Shown here: positions 21,560 through 32,922 of the stretch, piece after piece | Layout: every line of letters starts with the position of its first letter | How positions within the stretch are numbered: position 1 is the stretch's first letter | Assembly (NCBI GenBank): GCA_022605955.1 | Contig: JAKCOZ010000008.1 | Coordinates: 26,227,083 to 26,291,082, forward strand | From: Rallus limicola | Lineage: Eukaryota; Chordata; Aves; Gruiformes; Rallidae | DNA: 64,000 nt | Direction: 5' to 3' | Position numbers and translations under genes: made by a program | Notes under the pieces: generated by a model | The model's database searches: none | The model's input: the letters and a program-made list of their open reading frames with translations, nothing else | Told to the model about the DNA's origin: nothing

Positions 21560-24500
21560 GTGCTCTGCTTCAGATAAAAACCAGACTTCAGCTCTCCACA
21601 CAGCATGGCTGTTGGCAGTTCTTATGATTAGATCCTTAATTGATGAAGACTTCTCATTTTAGGATGAAGAGTTACTATGTTGGAAGGCAAATGGTAGGAT
21701 ATGAAGGAAATTGGCAGATTTGCCAGCAGATTAAATACTCCATGTTTTTGTTGCTGTAAATTACTTGATAAGAACATCTCTGCCTTGCACCACAGTACAT
21801 CTTATGTTGCAGCAAAATTAATGTGGTATCTTGGTTCTAAAAAGCAGCAGATGTATAAAAAGAAGTGGAAGATCATACAGGAGGCTGAAAAAAAATATTT
21901 TTCTTCCTAGAAAGAATGGATACAAAAGAGTTGAAATAGCTTTTTGGTTGATAGAGGACAAATATTATCCAGATGTGATCATTTTCTCTGCTTCTGGTCT
22001 TGCTTTGCAATCAGCATTTAAATGAAAAAGCTACTACTGCAGTTTGTTAGATGACATGTATGTGATGGTCAATCAGCACATAGTTTAACAAAGTGGAAAC
22101 CAACATCTCGGCCTTCAGTAAACACGAGACCAGTGCAGCACAATCAAGTCAAATGCCTAAATTGCAAGGGGGTTAGTTTGTCTTTGAAGAGTGAAAGCTC
22201 TGACCTCCAGGTTTACAACATGGGAAGTTCTGATACAGCTCTTTAGGAAATGCCAGAACAACAAAACTACAGAAAACAGAGCACGGGAGCAGGGGAAGGA
22301 TCTCTGATCCCTTGGCTCTGCAAGTGATGTTCTGCAAATTAAAGACTAACCTTTATTTACAAATGCTGCTTACAAGGAATTCATTAGTTGGCCATTGTCT
22401 TGTTAATCCACGTGCAAGTTCTTGGTTAAGTGCTTCCTCCTTTCTAAAGCAGTAAACACTAGTCATACCTTTATAGAGCAACTAATATTCTTTTATATAC
22501 TTATATTCTCTTATTTAAATTATATTCCTTTAAAACATTGTCTTCTGTTTACTCCACAAACTGTAACTTATAAGTATGGTGTGAATAACTTTTGTTTTGT
22601 AAACCTACCAAAATCCAAAGCATTTAGGATGTGCTGGAACATGCCGCACTCCTTCCTCCCTCCCCACTAGTACAGATTGGTGTCATTTCACACCCATGTT
22701 TATGGATATGCCAGTCGTTTTAGTAATCCATGGCCTAACGTTCAGAGAAGCTCTAAAAATTACTATTTTTGTATTAAGACAGAAAAGGGAGTCATATCCT
22801 CTTTAGAGAATCCCTACTCCAGTATACCTGAATTTTGTAGGTCTTGGCTAAGTAAAAGTTAGAGATTATTTTAGTGGAAAACAAGACAGTGAAGTTTGGA
22901 AATGAGTTTGCTTCATTTCTCATTGATCCTTCAGTTACCATTTAATCTACAGGCTTCTGCTATTTTGTGTATTGCAAGAAACATCCATGTTACTCTCTTG
23001 GGTTTATGCTTTCAGAATTCCTGTGGTATTTTACCTGTCTGTTAGGCAGACAGCTCTGGTGCACCTCCAGCCAATTAAGTAGCTGATAGAAGTAAGTGGG
23101 TTTTATATGCATATGTCTCGTTCATGAGTCATGCCTGCAAGGTAGGTAACCTTAAATAGAGTTTTCTCACCTTCCCAAAAAGATATAAGCCACACTTTTT
23201 TAAAAAGGTCCCCTCACTGGGACTGTCACTTTAGCTTAGAAAGGTTAGTATTATTTAAAACATAAGAAATCCCAGCTGGCATTGTTTCAGTTCCAAACAC
23301 TGCATCCACTGATATGTTACACTTCTCTCCTGTAGTAAATACACACAGGATAACTAATTCAGAAGCAGGATGGCTTTTACACCCTCTCTTACTTTAGGTT
23401 CTCTTTATTTGGAGAAGTACTGTGTCAGAAAAAAGCAGCTAAGCAAACTATATTCCCATTATAAATTAATACCAGCACAACAGTTTCAGAATGCATCTGT
23501 ATTGCCACTGTCTATAAATTATCCTAGAGCCTAGAAAAATACTTTTTAGATTTGTCTGAGTGACACTTCTTAGACATTCTGTAATCCTAATTTAAACATT
23601 TTAGTAAGAATACTTGTTTCTCCTCCAAATGCACAGTTCTTTCATTTAAAATAATGCTGTGAAATTGATGCAGCCAGCATGAGCCGATTCTAAAATTGCA
23701 ACATAACTGACTCAAAACCAAACTTGGTGTTCCAGAATCAAGGTGCTGACAGCAATTCTACTCATAAAAATATTTTCCCCTCCAAAAAGAACCCCACCCA
23801 ACTGTTTCTGCATATTCGTGGTGCCCTGGTAGCTTAATACAGAACAGCAAAGAACTTCTGTGTACCAACAGCCAGTTTTCCTTAAACATCGAAGCGATAC
23901 TACCAGTGGGGAGGATAAAGACAATAATCAACTACTTAAAGCTTTACTAATTTTTTTATCAACAGGGATGGGTTTGGTTTTTGAAAGGTTGTGCAAGAAG
24001 TTCTATTTCATCTTCTCATTCAGCACTGACACCTGGTGTAAACTGTTAACTTCACTAGCAGACGTACACTGCCTCTAAGCACACCACTGTGCAGCAAGAC
24101 ACGCATTAAACTTTCAAACAGGGTGACCGGCTTGGCCCTGGGTGTAGTGCCACACACCCACTTCTGTTCAGGTGTTTGCTTTTCCTTAGGTGGCCCGGTC
24201 GGCTTCCTTTGAGGCTTTCAGCTCTGCTTCTGGATGACTGCCACCACTGCCCTGCAGCCAGCCTTGGCAGAGCACTGTGCCTTGTCTCTTGTAGGCATTT
24301 TGTTTATTTTTTTAATACTTAGTTTCTCAGCCTTCTCTCCAGCAGGAGATTGGATTAAAAACAAGGGCAGGGGAAGGAAAATGTAAGTGTTCCAGGGAAA
24401 GTGACACCCAGCCTCAGTCAGATTGGGAGATGCCACTCACTGTGGCACCACCCACAAGATCAGCACCTTCTCCACAACCCATGCAGACCCCCACCAAGGG

Positions 24501-26690
24501 AAGGGCACAGCACCTCACCCACAGCACTGTGGATGGCAGCCTAGGCACACATGCTGGTCACAGCTTTGAGACCCCCCCACAAACTCACCTCAGACACCTG
24601 CTCCCCAGGCAAACATTTTGCTGGTGGACACTCTTCTCCGGGTGGTAGCTGCTGAGGAGCACACACCTGCTCTGGAGGCACAAGTGAGGAGAGAGGATGG
24701 GCTGGCAGGAGGTCTTGGGTTTCTTCAACTGCATTTTTTTATGAGTTTGGGGCAAGGACGCAGATCTCCAGCCAGCGCTGCTCTGCCTATTCCTTTCGAC
24801 AAACAGCGCAGTCTGCTGGTGAGGTTTCTCCTTAAAGAAAATACGTGAAATTACAATGAGTTTTGTACAGGCTGATAAATTTCCAGTATAAACTCAACAT
24901 ATTTCCCTATATTTCATACACATACATTAGATCTAACTACATATACCAAAAATTGCTTCTACAATTTAAATTAAAAATTTCACAGAGCTTGGAAGAAAAA
25001 AACCCCAAACAAAGCAACTTGTGTAGAAAAGGGACTACACTTTTAACAAAAGCTTCTGAGATAGAAGGTTTTCTACTACATTTCTGTGACATTTCTGCAA
25101 CAGAAAGTGCTAGATATGCTTCTGCAGATACATCCCACAGGAAAAATACACTTTTCTTGCATTGCTAAGAGTATCCAAATCCTATTAGTGATCAACTTGT
25201 TACTTAAATATGGATATAAGTTTAATAATTTCAGAAGTTTTAATGTTTTTCTCAGCACAGTTAACTAATTCCGGCTACAAAGTCAGTTCTGGGATTGCAT
25301 GAGTCTAAAGATGTTTCTTTAAAAATTTAAAAAAATAAAAGTGGTATATCAGATTTGGGCAGATCTATTCCATGACCTCACTGAAATTTCCTGCTGTGGG
25401 AAAGGAGAAGGGTTTTGTCAGATTAAATACTTAGTGCAAACTCTGAGGTCACCACACTTGACTTGGATCTAATTTCTCCCCTGTCAGAACAGGGCTGCTG
25501 AGCTGGCCCTCACATGCCCCAGTCAGGGGTGAATACAGCCTACAGATTATCACCCTTCTTCATGTGACACTATCTTTTGTTCTGTTGCGGGTTTACTTGG
25601 ATAAAAAAAGGGAAAAAAAAAAAGGTATTCCCCTTTAGGAGGATTACTCAGTGTTTACCTGTAAGTTATTACTGGATATGCTTTGAGAACACAATTGTGG
25701 CGGGTTGCCCTGTCACGTTATCCCCATTGCACCTCTGCTGCTGAGACAACCCAAAGCGTCTCAGTGGCCTTGTGCAAACACCAGCCCCAGCTCCTGCTTT
25801 CCCACAGCTGGCTCTGGCGAACTTGGGCAAGAGAAACAGAGATACAGCGAGCTGCACAGATTATCTGCTCAGCCAGCAACAAGTTACAGTAGCATATCTT
25901 ACCACTCAACAGGCCAAGAGAGCCCTGATGAGTTAGAATCACAGGTTATGTTTTATTTAAGCACATTGACACTGAAGTCAAATGAGGAGCGAAACCTGGG
26001 TTAAAATTAATTGTCAAGAAAGCAAATTTAAATTATCCTGTAAACTGCACGAAATGAGTGGCTTTTCAGGGGCTGAATCCAGTGTAGAAGAGACAGTCTA
26101 CCATCAAATCAAGAGATTTACTGCCCGGAACACTGAAAATATAACTCACAAACCCACAAATTTCTGTATCAGTTACAAAATTCACATTCAAAACTTTAAA
26201 ATGTCGGTGTTACATATCTTTGCAGTTTGTTCCACTGGGCAACTAGTAGCCTGTTACCAACAAGGGATCAGTAGGAGTTTAAATGCCTGCAAAACTAAAC
26301 AAACATTGAAATAAATACTCTGTGCTTGCTACTGAGAGATTGAGCTTAAAATTTAAACAAAGACATTTCTTTAAATGCTTGGAGCCCTCTCTGAATGCAA
26401 AGCAGAATTAACAGAGAACTGTCTGGAGCAATACTATCTGCCAAACTTTGCTATAGCAAAACATCCCAATAATCTAGATTGCTTATGCAAAAGGATCCCA
26501 CTCGTCACGCTCTGTCTTCTCTGGTCTATACATTTACATTAGAGAAGTTTCTGATCTCCAGTCATCAGACCAGAGCTGCTGTAAACTGCTTCTGAAAGTT
26601 GAGATCACTTGGAAGAGCATTCAAGAAATGCTCACTAAATTAACTGCTCTCCTTTAACTCTGTCTGTATCCCAGTTGTTGAAAAACATTT
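21560..26690. other. Intergenic DNA between WDR12 and the ICA1L relics
   Basis: About 5 kb of A+T-rich unique DNA. Several open frames of 60-100 codons on both strands show no recognisable family, and I see no convincing splice-flanked coding block. If ICA1L once had its promoter and first exon here, I cannot see them. Confidence 0.6.
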
Positions 26691-26702
26691 GCGGTTGTTA
26701 CA

Positions 26703-26874
26703 GACACACGGACATACAGAGCTATTTCAGGGATTTCTGCACACAAGACAGGTCAAAAGCCCAGCCAGTGGTCAACAAAACGTAGAAGAAATCCTGGAAA
26801 CTGAAACAAGCTCAGCAAAGGACAAAGATGAGTGTGTGGCAACATCTGATGCAGACCTGGATGCCAAATTAGAG
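26703..26874 (+). pseudogene. ICA1L: ICA1L relic exon A (N-terminal, three lesions)
   Basis: In the frame starting at 26762 the sequence reads QPVVNKT, then TAG, then KKSWKLKQA, corresponding to the family pattern SVV(N/R)(K/R)MQ(Q/K)(R/K)YW(E/K)TKQ; the TAG replaces the Gln codon CAG. After about 26812 the match jumps frame to KDKDECVATSDADLDAKLE, corresponding to KKEDEHVVASDADLDAKLE, which implies about 13 nt lost. After the Glu codon, where the family exon should be followed by a GT donor, the sequence is ATAAAC. A ttgttacag acceptor precedes 26703. Confidence 0.85.
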
Positions 26875-27539
26875 ATAAACTTAAGGATAACAAGCAGTGT
26901 CAGTGTGAACTTGAATATGAATATGGGAAAATGACATCATTTTTCCTGCCACTAACAAGCATTAATTTCTTTCAACAGGGCATTCTCAGCCATTTGTATT
27001 GTTTGAACCACCCAAAAAACAGTATCTAGTGTTGGAATTGCATTATTGCTATCTGAATCGATTTGACATCAAGGAGGAGGACTTAACTGATTCCCCAGTC
27101 TCATTGGTGCCATTGCTGCATCCACACACAGCCCTGCACACACTTAATGTCTGGAGGAACAGCTTGGCAGTTCTGAGTGTCGTGCATTAACCAGAGCCTT
27201 ACCGCTGAGTCTGGCAGCTAGGACAGTTGTGTCACACAGGGCTTGTCTGGGGATGGGGAAAAGACAAAAACAAAGCAGCTGCACATGCCTTTTCCAAAAT
27301 ACTTGCACCACTGATGGCTACTGGGTGATTAAGCCCCTCATTTGTGCAATTCTAAGCCTGAAGGCACACTGTTGGTCAGACAGCGGATGCAGACACCCAG
27401 AGGCATCTGCTGTAAACATGTACTTTGAACCAAGTCTGGCAGGCATGGCAGGGGTGTGCGTTTGCAGAAGAGCTGGTCATGCTATGATGTGCTTTGGATT
27501 CACAACAAACATCTGCTTCCCGATCTTCCCTGTTTAAGT

Positions 27540-27950
27540 AAATAGAGTGATTTCCAATTTACAAAGCACAAATTTCCATTTATTTCCCATCTTTTGCATC
27601 TTGAGTTTTGCGTCAGCTTTAGTCTGAATCTTGGAAGGGTCATACAAATTTGGGAGCTCTTTGTAATCTTTTCAAAGCCTGACGTCATTTCACAGAGTTC
27701 CATCAGACCAGATCTGTTTGTGTGCTTGTAAGACCACAGTGATCTTTGACTCCTCCACTCTCAATTTCAGATGAAGGATTTTATCTTTCTGCAGATCTTG
27801 GATTGTTCGTTCAGTATTTTGGTGGACTTTGTGCATAGGATGAGGTTTTGGAATTTGCTGGCAGAAGGCTTCTAATACTTGAAACAGGGGTTGAGTATAG
27901 TTCTTGGTATTATACAAAAGACCTTTCTTCCACCTTGCATCAATGTGCAA
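27540..27950 (-). pseudogene. Degraded coding-like segment, coiled-coil character, unidentified
   Basis: One minus-strand frame runs about 137 codons interrupted only by two TGA codons (near 27698 and 27683). The product is Lys/Glu/Gln/Leu-rich with heptad-like spacing (TIQDLQKDKILHLKLRVEES, later KDYKELPNLYDPSKIQTKAD) and a Trp-containing tail (MGNKWKFVLCKLE). I do not recognise the family. It could be an old retrocopy or an exon relic of another lost gene; chance is not excluded. Confidence 0.35.
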
Positions 27951-29910
27951 GTGGTCCTCTTATTATATCCACAGCATTTAAAATAATAACAACAACAACA
28001 ACATGTTTTGCCCTTACGTTTCAAAGCATACACAGACCCTCAGTGGATTGTCTGTTGCTTCTCAGAAAACTGCACTACAGCCAGTAGTTGCCTTCTGCAG
28101 TTCAAATACTGAACAAAATGTTTCCTCGATCTAAACAGCACAGATTGAAGCAGATCCTGGTTTCAGTTACACTGCTGTACTTCCAGAGCATGTCAGTTAA
28201 GACAGCAAAGCCTATCAAAATCAATGGACTTAATACAGATTTACAGAGCTTAGATGCATCCTATCTGAGTGCAATTTAACAGTAATTAGATCTTGTATCT
28301 TGGTGTAGCTGAAAATCAAGTCAGAACCAGTTTCCAAAAAAATACTGCATGTCAGCAAAGCCTTTTCTGGAAGAAAATAAGTGAAATTTGTTTTCACAGT
28401 AACTAAGCTTTGGGGAAGAATGATGAGGAGATGATGGTGGTTCTTCTCCCCTTCTAATCCAATCTATCTAAACAGAGGAATGAAAACAACAGATGTTTAG
28501 TATGAAAAATGCTGCCTGAGATACTGATGCCACTGATACCATGCCACCTGCACCTGTGAGTCTCTGCAGTATCTACATTATTGCTTGCTAGATGTAAACA
28601 TGGGATTATGAGATGGAAAATTTTATCTGACCATTCTTGAGAAGACCTATATTAGACTATGTACCAGAGAAGTCTGTTTAAATGAAACAAATCTCTATTT
28701 CTAACCTTGTCTAAGCTTGCTGCAGTCTAGTGCAGTAACCAAAAAATATTCTCTCTTTTGGGCTGTCTGGATTGTATCCCATATCTTGGCACACATTTGA
28801 GGTTAATAATTTTGCTTTGCTGTCTCGAGTACTGCTTTCACCTCTGACTTTCTCTAATTAATTTTTCTAAATTATGACACAGCCATTTGTGGGACTGCTA
28901 CTGTAAAAGGTTAGAGAGAAATATAAGCTTTTCTATTCCCCTCTGCAGTAGTAGCTTCTTGCCATTTAGTCTCCTTTTTCACCACCCACTCCGTGCTTTA
29001 TAAAGAAAGTAACTTGTTCCTTATTCCTCACAGAAGTGCCAAGATCAAGGAGGTCCAAACACCTCCTTTTAAAGATATCAGGTTTTGACCTTCAGGCTAA
29101 TGTGTCCCAACATAGCAGACACTCCAGGTACCACTGTCTTTCTCTTCCCACATACATTACTGACTACACTATGACACCAGGGCCATGACAGCAGACACGT
29201 TCACACATGTGTTCATCATCCACATTTATTCTGCAAATGTCTCTACCACTAGTATTCCCCACACCTTTAGAAGAATTGCCAAGCTTCTTAAGAACAGGGT
29301 AAGCAGAAAGGAAGCACAGCTGATGCTCAAGTGATAGGCACCAGCTCTGGTCACTAACATCTCTCCTACATTAGCAGCAAAGCTCTGTGAAGATCCAACA
29401 CCCATGGTCTACAAGCAGGCAAAGTTCTGAACCCTTGTAGCGTGAGCCACCACCCATTCTGTGGTCCTAATTACTTCCGATGAAAGGCACAAACAGCCTG
29501 AACCACCGCTGTTTGTGTGTGAGACTTCTCACAAATTGTCTGCAAGTCTACACCCAGTGCTTGTCAGTAGTCAAGCCTGTCTCTTGCTTCAAACAGGGAT
29601 AGCATCTGCTGTCAACTTGAAATCTGGTTAGTTTTTGAACGTGATTCTGCCTACAGTGTGCTGCTGGCAGTGAAACCCTGTCCTGAAACCAGACCTTCAC
29701 AGCAGAAATACCTGATAATCTCCGAAAAAGCAGCTTGACTCGCAGTTTCTACTACTGAGTAGTGGAGCACTATGGAAAACTGACAGGGACTTCGTGGTAC
29801 CACATGCAGCAAAACGTTTGTCCTAGTTCGAGGCTCTTGTTCCTTTTGTCCTTCTTTTTATCATTTTCATTATTTAAATGAATGCTGAATCTCTAAGTGT
29901 AGGGGAATCT

Positions 29911-30220
29911 ATGTATATACATAGATTTATATATGTATTTATATATTTATAAATAAAAATATAGAATATATATTTATAATATATTTTCTATAATATAATA
30001 TATTATAATATATAATTATAATATATATTATATAATTTTATATATTATAGTTATATAATATAGAATTGTTATATATATTATATATAATATGTAATGTATA
30101 ATTATACTATATTTAATATAAAATACATAATATAATTTATAAATATATTTATATATTTATATATTTATTTATATATGTATATACATTTACATATATTTAT
30201 ATATGTTTATACATTTATGT
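29911..30220. repeat. AT-only low-complexity tract
   Basis: About 310 bp made almost wholly of TATA/TTTATA-type words with hardly any G or C, flanked by ordinary sequence. It resembles a decayed AT microsatellite and could form many small hairpins. Confidence 0.95.
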
Positions 30221-31477
30221 AGTCTCTAACATTGGGATACATCACAACAGGGATGGTCTCCTGAGGCAATCGCTGCTTCAGGTTGGTCACTGAGATTAGG
30301 TTTGAGATTTCATTGAGAAATACTTTAATGCTGTGTTTTCAGAAACAGAAGAACACAAATGTCCTTCATTACGTACTCAATCTAGGTAGACTTTGCAGGG
30401 CTTATTACTGGAGCTATAATTGTAACAAAGAATGAACTTTAATAATATTTGAAAATTTTAATGGCATCTTATTAAAAAAAAAAGGATTAAGAAGGATTTT
30501 ATGTCTTTCCAGTTACAAAATTAAACGCTGGCATAGTAGTATCTAATTGCTAGTGAGCTATTCATGACAAATCACACAGCACAATGGAACTACAAAGGTG
30601 GAAAGTTAATGGAAAAGTATTTCCCCCTCCCTTGCACCTTCACCTCTCAATTCTTAAAAAAAACCCTCCAAAAAACAACAGCCACCAAACAAAAAACACC
30701 CTAGGATAGTAAAATCAGTACTTTACAGACAAGTTAGGGGCATTTATGGGAAATTATTTGGAAATTAGTATTTAGAATTACATTATAAATGCATAGCCTT
30801 TCAAAATGTTGTCTGCTGTTCATAATGAACAATTCAAAAGTATTAAACATTCAGAATTAGTTAAAAATGTTCACGAATGTATATATAAAACTATATATGG
30901 CACATGCTGCCTCATATTTATTTGCAGCTTTCTGCATTTTTTTGTTATTTAGGAAACTATTAATATATATATAAACTTCCTTGACATATCACAGATAAAA
31001 TTTCTTTCTAAGCTTCACTAAGTCTCAAGAAAAAGGAACACAGAATTGTCTTTAAGAATCCTGGAAACATTATGTTGCCAGGAATGCCTTAAGCCACAGA
31101 GTTCAGTTAAAGACATTTAGAAAACCAGCAAAGAATACCATATTTAATTATACAGTAAAATATTCACATTCACCTTCCTTTGTAGCATGTCTGTATATCC
31201 CTTAGCCATTTTTTCTTCCCAACGCCCATCATCTCACCATTGTTCCATGTGAAGTCTGACATGGACATTAATGACTTGTTCTTCAATTAATTCCTCCCCC
31301 CAACCCCACGTACACCACGTCTAACTGCTCATGTTGTCAAAACCTGAAGATCTTTGAATGCATCTTATCAGTTTGAACAATGTGCTTGTTCTGCCACCTC
31401 CAGAGTACTCATAAAAAAAAAAGATCAATAATTTGGAATTGTCACACATTTTATTTTTCAATTACTTCTTTTAATAG

Positions 31478-31568
31478 CCATGGCTGAGGAACAAAATAAG
31501 CTCAGGTGCTTCTTTATGCTTCAGGAAGAGCAGAACACAAATGAAATTGAAAAAGGATAGATGTCCAG
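31478..31568 (+). pseudogene. ICA1L: ICA1L relic exon B
   Basis: After a pyrimidine-rich tract and the acceptor ttaatag, the frame at 31480 reads MAEEQNKLRCFFMLQEEQNT, aligned with the family stretch [20 protein letters not shown]. A TAG follows at 31558-31560 where the family has Met of GKMM. Then come ATG TCC AG and a good donor gtaagg at 31569. The residues between GKMM and the final QR (about 12 codons) are missing. Confidence 0.78.
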
Positions 31569-32740
31569 GTAAGGATTCTCCTTTCTCCTGTCTAGTAAAG
31601 GTTTTCAACTTTTTTTTTTTTTTGTTTAAAATATACCCATTCACTTACTTCAATGCATTGCTGTTAATTCAGTTGAAGGTACAACACCGAGCGTGCATCT
31701 ATTCGGTACAAAGATATTTGGAGGGATGTGTCAAAAGCAAAAGCCATTTTCAACCTGAAAAGAAAATCACTTTCCTGAACTCTACTGTAAGTAAAGTATG
31801 AGCTAGCAGGGGTTGATGATCTGTTAACAGGGAGCTTTATGCACACCTCTCTACCTCCTCTCCCCCACCATTCAAGACAGCTCAAGCTGTATGCCTGTTC
31901 TAGTTCCTTCCCAGGCATCCTTCTCCTGTTTAGATTGGATTACATCCACCTCAGGCCAAGTGTTAATACAAGCCCATCCAGAGGCAGACCAAATCCAGAA
32001 TTTCAGCCTGATACGCTAACGCTCAGCAAAGCCCTGTGCAGTTCTGTAGTGGGGGGAACAACTTACTGCTAACGCATCCAGGCAAAAATAAGCTATAGCT
32101 GTTGTTACGTGCTTGAGCTATTACTGGCTATTTTCAGTCAACAGACTGAAGGTGAGTTCAATGCAGCTGCTGGGTAGACATACACACACCTTGCTATCAA
32201 AGCCAGATCCTTCACCCACTTGTCTGAGAGCTGGCGGGAGCATGAGATTTATTATTACCATATGACATTTTAATTCTATTTATATTCAGAATGCTGGGAA
32301 TTCCACTAAATACTGCACATACTTACCTCTCATGATCCTGGACACAGACGTGAGAGAGAAAATGGGCATCACCCAAGCTGAGCATTTGTAGAGTTTGGAT
32401 GCACTGTTGGCCATGAGCACACAAACAGGTTCCTTTACTGCTGTAAATGCAGGATATTCCATTTATTTCACAGGCATCTCTGGCACTTCTATACCCTGGA
32501 TTGTAGAAAGAAAGAAAAACAACTTCATGTACTGCCTTTTATTTCAACATTTATTATTGTTCTTGCCACGTGGTAAAAAGGCGATGAGGGGCAGCCTGTG
32601 TGTGAATGCTGATAAACATGGAGTCTTAATTGTAACTATGCTGCAGTTACAGTCAGTCCTCTCCTCCCATACTTCCCCAAAACATTTGTTTACTTAGACT
32701 CTTGTGTATTTTACTATTTTTCTTTCTTCTTTACCTTCAG

Positions 32741-32922
32741 ATTGGCCCTTCACATTGGGCAGGAACTGCCAACATCCAGCCATAAAACTACAGTATCCGA
32801 TACTCTGGAGCCTGCCTGCACAGAACAGGGAAGAGCATTGCTATGGATGAACGACGAACCCCAGGAGGTCTATCCTGACAGCTGCAAGCAGAACAGGGAA
32901 TTCCAAAAAATAAATATTCACT
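32741..32922 (+). pseudogene. ICA1L: ICA1L relic exon C (best-preserved)
   Basis: The acceptor ttaccttcag precedes A TTG GCC CTT, which reads (R)LAL, the family start of this exon. The open frame then gives QELPTSSHKTTVSDTL (family QEVATFSQRAVSDTL), CTEQGRALLWMNDEPQEVYP (family [20 protein letters not shown]) and KQNREFQK (family KQMEKFRK). Two in-frame blocks are missing (about 5 codons after LAL and 6 codons after SDTL). No GT donor follows EFQK; the frame simply runs on. Confidence 0.85.

Noticed and set aside
26978..27190. Possible ICA1L exon after an acceptor tttctttcaacag
   Set aside because: Position fits the exon between relics A and B, but the reading (AFSAIC...) matches the family FHSVQETC only in two or three residues, so I do not claim it.
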